Part shown: positions 61,053 through 64,000 of the stretch, piece by piece
How the letters are laid out: each line of letters begins with the position of its first letter
Numbering within the stretch: the first letter of the stretch is position 1
From: Lautropia mirabilis
GTDB lineage: Bacteria > Pseudomonadota > Gammaproteobacteria > Burkholderiales > Burkholderiaceae_E
Length of the DNA stretch: 64,000 nt
Direction of reading: 5' to 3'
Assembly (NCBI RefSeq): GCF_900637555.1
Contig: NZ_LR134378.1
Span: 258,001-322,000, forward strand
Notes under the pieces: model-generated
The model's input: the letters and a program-made list of their open reading frames with translations, nothing else
Databases searched by the model: none
What the model was told of the DNA's origin: nothing
Position numbers and translations under genes: made by a program

Positions 61053-63215
61053 ATGGCTCTCGTCATCGAAACCCGTTCCTCGCACGGGTCCGTCTCGCGC
61101 ACCCATCTCCGGGCTGGCACCACCCGCGTCGTCGTGCGGCCGGGCGACACTTTCCGGCTCTATGACGAGGACACCGGCAAGGCGCCTGCCAAGGCCGTGG
61201 TCAAGCAGCTGGACAACAGCATTCTCGTCGACAACCTGGCCGACGGCGCCCAGGGGGCCGATCAACCGCAGGCCGTGGAACTGCTGGGCTTCTACAGCTC
61301 GTGCAGCGTCAGCTCGCCCTGCCATCTGGAACTTCCCGAAACGACGTCCGGCACGGTGGACATCACCCCGGCCACGGGCGCCATTGGCGCACTGTCGGAC
61401 GGCTCGTTCGTGCTGGTGGATCTGGCCCAGACCAGCGGTGCGGCCGCAGGCGCAGCCGCCACGAAGGGGCTGGAGGGTGCCACCCCCGCAGTCGCAGCGG
61501 GCGCAGATCATGCCGCCGAATCCGGCCCCCTGCTGTCCGAATCTGCCCGCCCGGTGATCTATGGCCTGGGCGGCGCAGCCGTGCTGGGCCTGGCACTGGC
61601 TGGCGGGGGCGGCGGTGGTGGCGGGGGCGGTGAAGCCCCGGTTGCCAATACGACTGCGACCCCTGCCCTGCCGCCCACCACACCCGCAACACCCGCCGCC
61701 CCTGCGGCACCCACCACGCCGACGGTACCGCCGTCGGTCACGGACCCCAGCTTCACGGTGACGCATTCGTCGGTGGCCAAGGGCAAGGTGCCCACGCTGA
61801 CGGGCACGGGCACCGCCGGCGGCACGGTGAAGATCGACGTGCATGCCGGCGGCGGCGCAGCGGTGGACGCCAGCTATACCGTGCCGGTAGGGGCTGACGG
61901 CAAGTGGTCGGCCAACCTGGCCACGCTGAAGCCCACCACGGGCGCCCTGCCCGCGGGCGGGCTGAGCACGGCCACCAGCCTGTCGCTGACCGAGACGGTG
62001 AACGGCAAGACGGCCACGATGCCCGATTTCAAGCTGACGGCCGACGACACGCCCCCGACGGCCCCCACGATCTCGCCGGTCGGTACGGATGGCCTGCTGG
62101 GCGCCGCTGCTGTCGGCAAGCCGCTGGCGGTCTCGGGCCACGGTGAGGCCAACAGCCTGATCAAGCTGACGCTGGGCGCGCAGAGCCTGGAAACGGTGGT
62201 GGGCGCGGACGGCACCTGGGCGGTGACGCTGCCGGCCAATGCCCTGCCCGCCACGGGCAACGCCACCCTGTCAGTCACGGCCAGCGACCTGGCCGGCAAC
62301 GTCTCCACCGCCACCACGCAGACGCTGACCGTCGACACCACGCCGCCCCCGGCACCGACGATCCAGTTCACCGGCGGCACCGACAACTATGTGAACGCCG
62401 CCGAGAAGGCTGCCGGCGTGACGCTGGCCGGCACGGCCGAAGCCGACAGCACGGTGAAGGTGACGGTCGGCACCGTATCGCATGACGCCAAGGCCGGCGC
62501 CGACGGCAAGTGGAGCGTGGCCTTTGCCGGTGCCGAACTGCCGGCTGACGGCACCCATCTGGTGACGGCCGTGGCCACCGACAAGGCAGGCAACGCCTCC
62601 GCACCCAGCGCCGGAACGCCCATGGTGGTGGACACCAAGCCCCCGGTGCTGACCGACACGCACGCCGGCGGCACGGATCGCGTGCTGAGCGGGGTCCCCT
62701 TCCTGATCACGGGCAAGACCGAAGCTGGTGCCTCGGTGCAGGTGGAGTTCACGCTGGCCGACGGCAGCAAGCAGGTCCAGACGGCCGTGGTGACCGACAC
62801 CGGCCCGGACTCGGCCAACTGGACCCTGCCGACACCGATCGTGGCGCAGGGCAACCCCATCGGCGCCAAGCAGACCACGATCCACATCACGGCCACCGAC
62901 AAGGCCGGCAACGTCTCTGCCGTGGATCACACCTTCGCGATCATGTCGCAGAGCTTCCCGTTCGGAACGGCTCCAGCGGGCAGCAACACGCTGTCCCTGA
63001 AGGCACTGACGACCGGATCGGAAGGCGACGCCATCCAGAAGGCCCAGGCCTCGACCGGTGATGCGCTCTCGTTACCACTGGCACAGACCGAGCCCTCTTC
63101 GACGCCGCTGCCGGCCACCGCCAGTGCTGCATCGTCAATCGCGCCCAGCAGCGCGCAGCAGCTCTCCTTGCTGCTTTCGCAGGACGAGCTGCAGCAGGGG
63201 CTAGCGCACCTCTGA
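61053..63215 (+). CDS. Surface or secreted protein with N-terminal Cys-pair domain, poly-Gly segment and Ig-like repeats
   Basis: 720 aa. Residues 1-140: unknown domain with two cysteines (SSCSVSSPCHLELPE) and the motif IGALSDGSFVLVD, shared with the next gene. Then a hydrophobic stretch and a run of glycines (VIYGLGGAAVLGLALAGGGG), like the membrane-retention part of large type I adhesins. Then a Pro/Ala/Thr linker. From about 240 on, four or so Ig-like repeats (each GADGKWSVNL- or GADGTWAVTL-like, ending SVTASDLAGNVSTAT or AVATDKAGNASAPS), as in bacterial Ig adhesins. The C-terminus is short, without RTX repeats, so it is either a small member or secreted differently. No Sec signal peptide. 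Confidence 0.78.
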   Translation: MALVIETRSSHGSVSRTHLRAGTTRVVVRPGDTFRLYDEDTGKAPAKAVVKQLDNSILVDNLADGAQGADQPQAVELLGFYSSCSVSSPCHLELPETTSGTVDITPATGAIGALSDGSFVLVDLAQTSGAAAGAAATKGLEGATPAVAAGADHAAESGPLLSESARPVIYGLGGAAVLGLALAGGGGGGGGGGEAPVANTTATPALPPTTPATPAAPAAPTTPTVPPSVTDPSFTVTHSSVAKGKVPTLTGTGTAGGTVKIDVHAGGGAAVDASYTVPVGADGKWSANLATLKPTTGALPAGGLSTATSLSLTETVNGKTATMPDFKLTADDTPPTAPTISPVGTDGLLGAAAVGKPLAVSGHGEANSLIKLTLGAQSLETVVGADGTWAVTLPANALPATGNATLSVTASDLAGNVSTATTQTLTVDTTPPPAPTIQFTGGTDNYVNAAEKAAGVTLAGTAEADSTVKVTVGTVSHDAKAGADGKWSVAFAGAELPADGTHLVTAVATDKAGNASAPSAGTPMVVDTKPPVLTDTHAGGTDRVLSGVPFLITGKTEAGASVQVEFTLADGSKQVQTAVVTDTGPDSANWTLPTPIVAQGNPIGAKQTTIHITATDKAGNVSAVDHTFAIMSQSFPFGTAPAGSNTLSLKALTTGSEGDAIQKAQASTGDALSLPLAQTEPSSTPLPATASAASSIAPSSAQQLSLLLSQDELQQGLAHL

Positions 63216-63569
63216 ACCCTGATGCCCGGCGGTTTCTTCCGCCGGGCGGTGGGGCACATGGCGGGACGTAAAAGGAGACCGTGGTCCGGCCCGCAGGTGC
63301 GCACACGTAACAAGCCGTCACGAGACGCACACAAAAAATGCGGTTTGTGCATGCCACAATGACCTGTTTCAATACACCTTTTTTTGACGAATGGTCGAAT
63401 CCGGCCGCCGGACTGCATCCGATGTCTCATTGAAGCGTCGGTTTGCATGACACTCGGCGACACCGGGCCATGTATTCGCCCCCTGGGCACCTCATGAACG
63501 GGTGCCAGGCGGCCATGTCGGAACCGCCCGGCCCGGCCTTCGTCAGACCACAGGACGGAAGACAGGATC
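63216..63569. other. Region between the two tandem surface-protein genes
   Basis: 354 bases. A hairpin GCCCGGCGG / CCGCCGGGC lies at 63224-63247. The rest is AT-richer around 63330-63390, a probable promoter for the next gene. Confidence 0.5.
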
Positions 63570-64000
63570 ATGGCAGCAAGACTGAACATCCAGCGCACGG
63601 GTGACGGCGGGGTCGAGCAGCTCCAGCTCAAGCCCGGCAACAACAAGCTCAGGGTCGTGCCCGGGCGCACCTTCAACCTGCAGGATCCGGACGGCCAGCC
63701 GATTGATCCGTCCCAGCTTCGCGTGCTGCAGGTGGACAACGACCTGATCATCGAGAACATCCCGGTGGAAGGCAGCACCGAAACGGCCTCGGTGACACTG
63801 GAAGGCTACTACCAGGTGTGCAGCGCCACTGACCGTTGCACGGTCAGCGTGGGCGGTGAAGACGCCGCCGTCGCCCAGGGTGCCGAAGGCCAGGAGAATC
63901 TGGGCACCACCGAGAACAGCCAGGCCACGGTGCTGGCAGACGTGAGCACCAAGCCCCTGGGCGCGCTCTCGGACGGCACCTTCGTGCTGTACGACACCGG
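63570..64000 (+). CDS. Paralogue of the upstream surface protein, N-terminal part (runs off window end)
   Basis: At least 143 codons. It begins MAARLNIQRTGDGGVEQLQL and repeats the plan of the preceding protein: GNNKLRVVPGRTFNLQDPDG, a Cys pair at the same place (YYQVCSATDRCTVSVG) and LGALSDGTFVLYD. This shows that the N-terminal domain is conserved between two adjacent genes. The rest lies outside the window. The start was chosen by the GGA just before ATG and by alignment to its neighbour. Confidence 0.75.
   Translation, partial: MAARLNIQRTGDGGVEQLQLKPGNNKLRVVPGRTFNLQDPDGQPIDPSQLRVLQVDNDLIIENIPVEGSTETASVTLEGYYQVCSATDRCTVSVGGEDAAVAQGAEGQENLGTTENSQATVLADVSTKPLGALSDGTFVLYDT

Overview
This window comes from a GC-rich proteobacterial chromosome, most likely a betaproteobacterium of the Burkholderiales. 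The evidence is the codon use, the rsmD-coaD-ferredoxin block divergent from ftsY, a degenerate CIRCE operator in front of rpoH, and EpsL/EpsE/EpsB-type exopolysaccharide genes. A Lautropia-like organism is a guess only. No rRNA or tRNA gene was seen.

Layout. 1-0.8 kb: feoAB ferrous iron uptake (feoB cut by the window edge) behind a Fur-like operator. 1.1-2.5 kb: an alanine/glycine symporter. 2.63-2.79 kb: a 160-bp MITE-like element sitting exactly on the cyoD stop codon. 2.8-7.1 kb: cyoABCD, a bo-type quinol oxidase operon without cyoE, whose CyoB has lost most catalytic residues. 7.4-17.3 kb: housekeeping and transport genes (CorA-like, MetQ-like, LysR, DOPA-dioxygenase-like, NCS2 purine permease, a periplasmic DUF4432 protein, a YigZ protein, a lipoprotein, a DASS anion transporter). 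17.5-21.9 kb: ppx with a coupled acidic protein, divergent from ppk. 22.1-27.9 kb: a catabolic run of aldehyde dehydrogenase, FAD amino-acid oxidoreductase, ornithine cyclodeaminase family and a secreted tannase/feruloyl esterase. 28.0-31.4 kb: a VWA / PP2C / kinase triad of the TerY-P (YegL-YegK-YegI) type.

31.5-42.4 kb is a complete type I-E CRISPR-Cas locus. All eight cas genes and the array lie on the minus strand, in the order cas3, cse1, cse2, cas7, cas5, cas6e, cas1, cas2, leader, then 32 repeats. The repeats decay at the leader-distal end. Two spacers are near copies that differ only at seed positions 3 and 4. A hipBA toxin-antitoxin pair with its own promoter lies directly upstream on the same strand.

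44.5-64 kb: arginase (start unclear), ferredoxin, coaD, rsmD, ftsY, then an incomplete surface-polysaccharide region. That region holds rfbF, a 2OG-oxygenase-like protein, a class III aminotransferase, a DUF4910 protein, a sugar C-methyltransferase, an export protein, an EpsL-like barrel and an initiating sugar transferase. It ends with rpoH and two tandem paralogous surface or secreted proteins, the second cut by the window end.

The strongest candidate for something undescribed is the CyoB protein. It is full length and aligns without gaps to classical CyoB through all catalytic helices. It keeps both low-spin heme b histidines but lacks the high-spin heme ligand, two of three CuB histidines, the cross-linked tyrosine, the K- and D-channel residues and two quinol-site residues.
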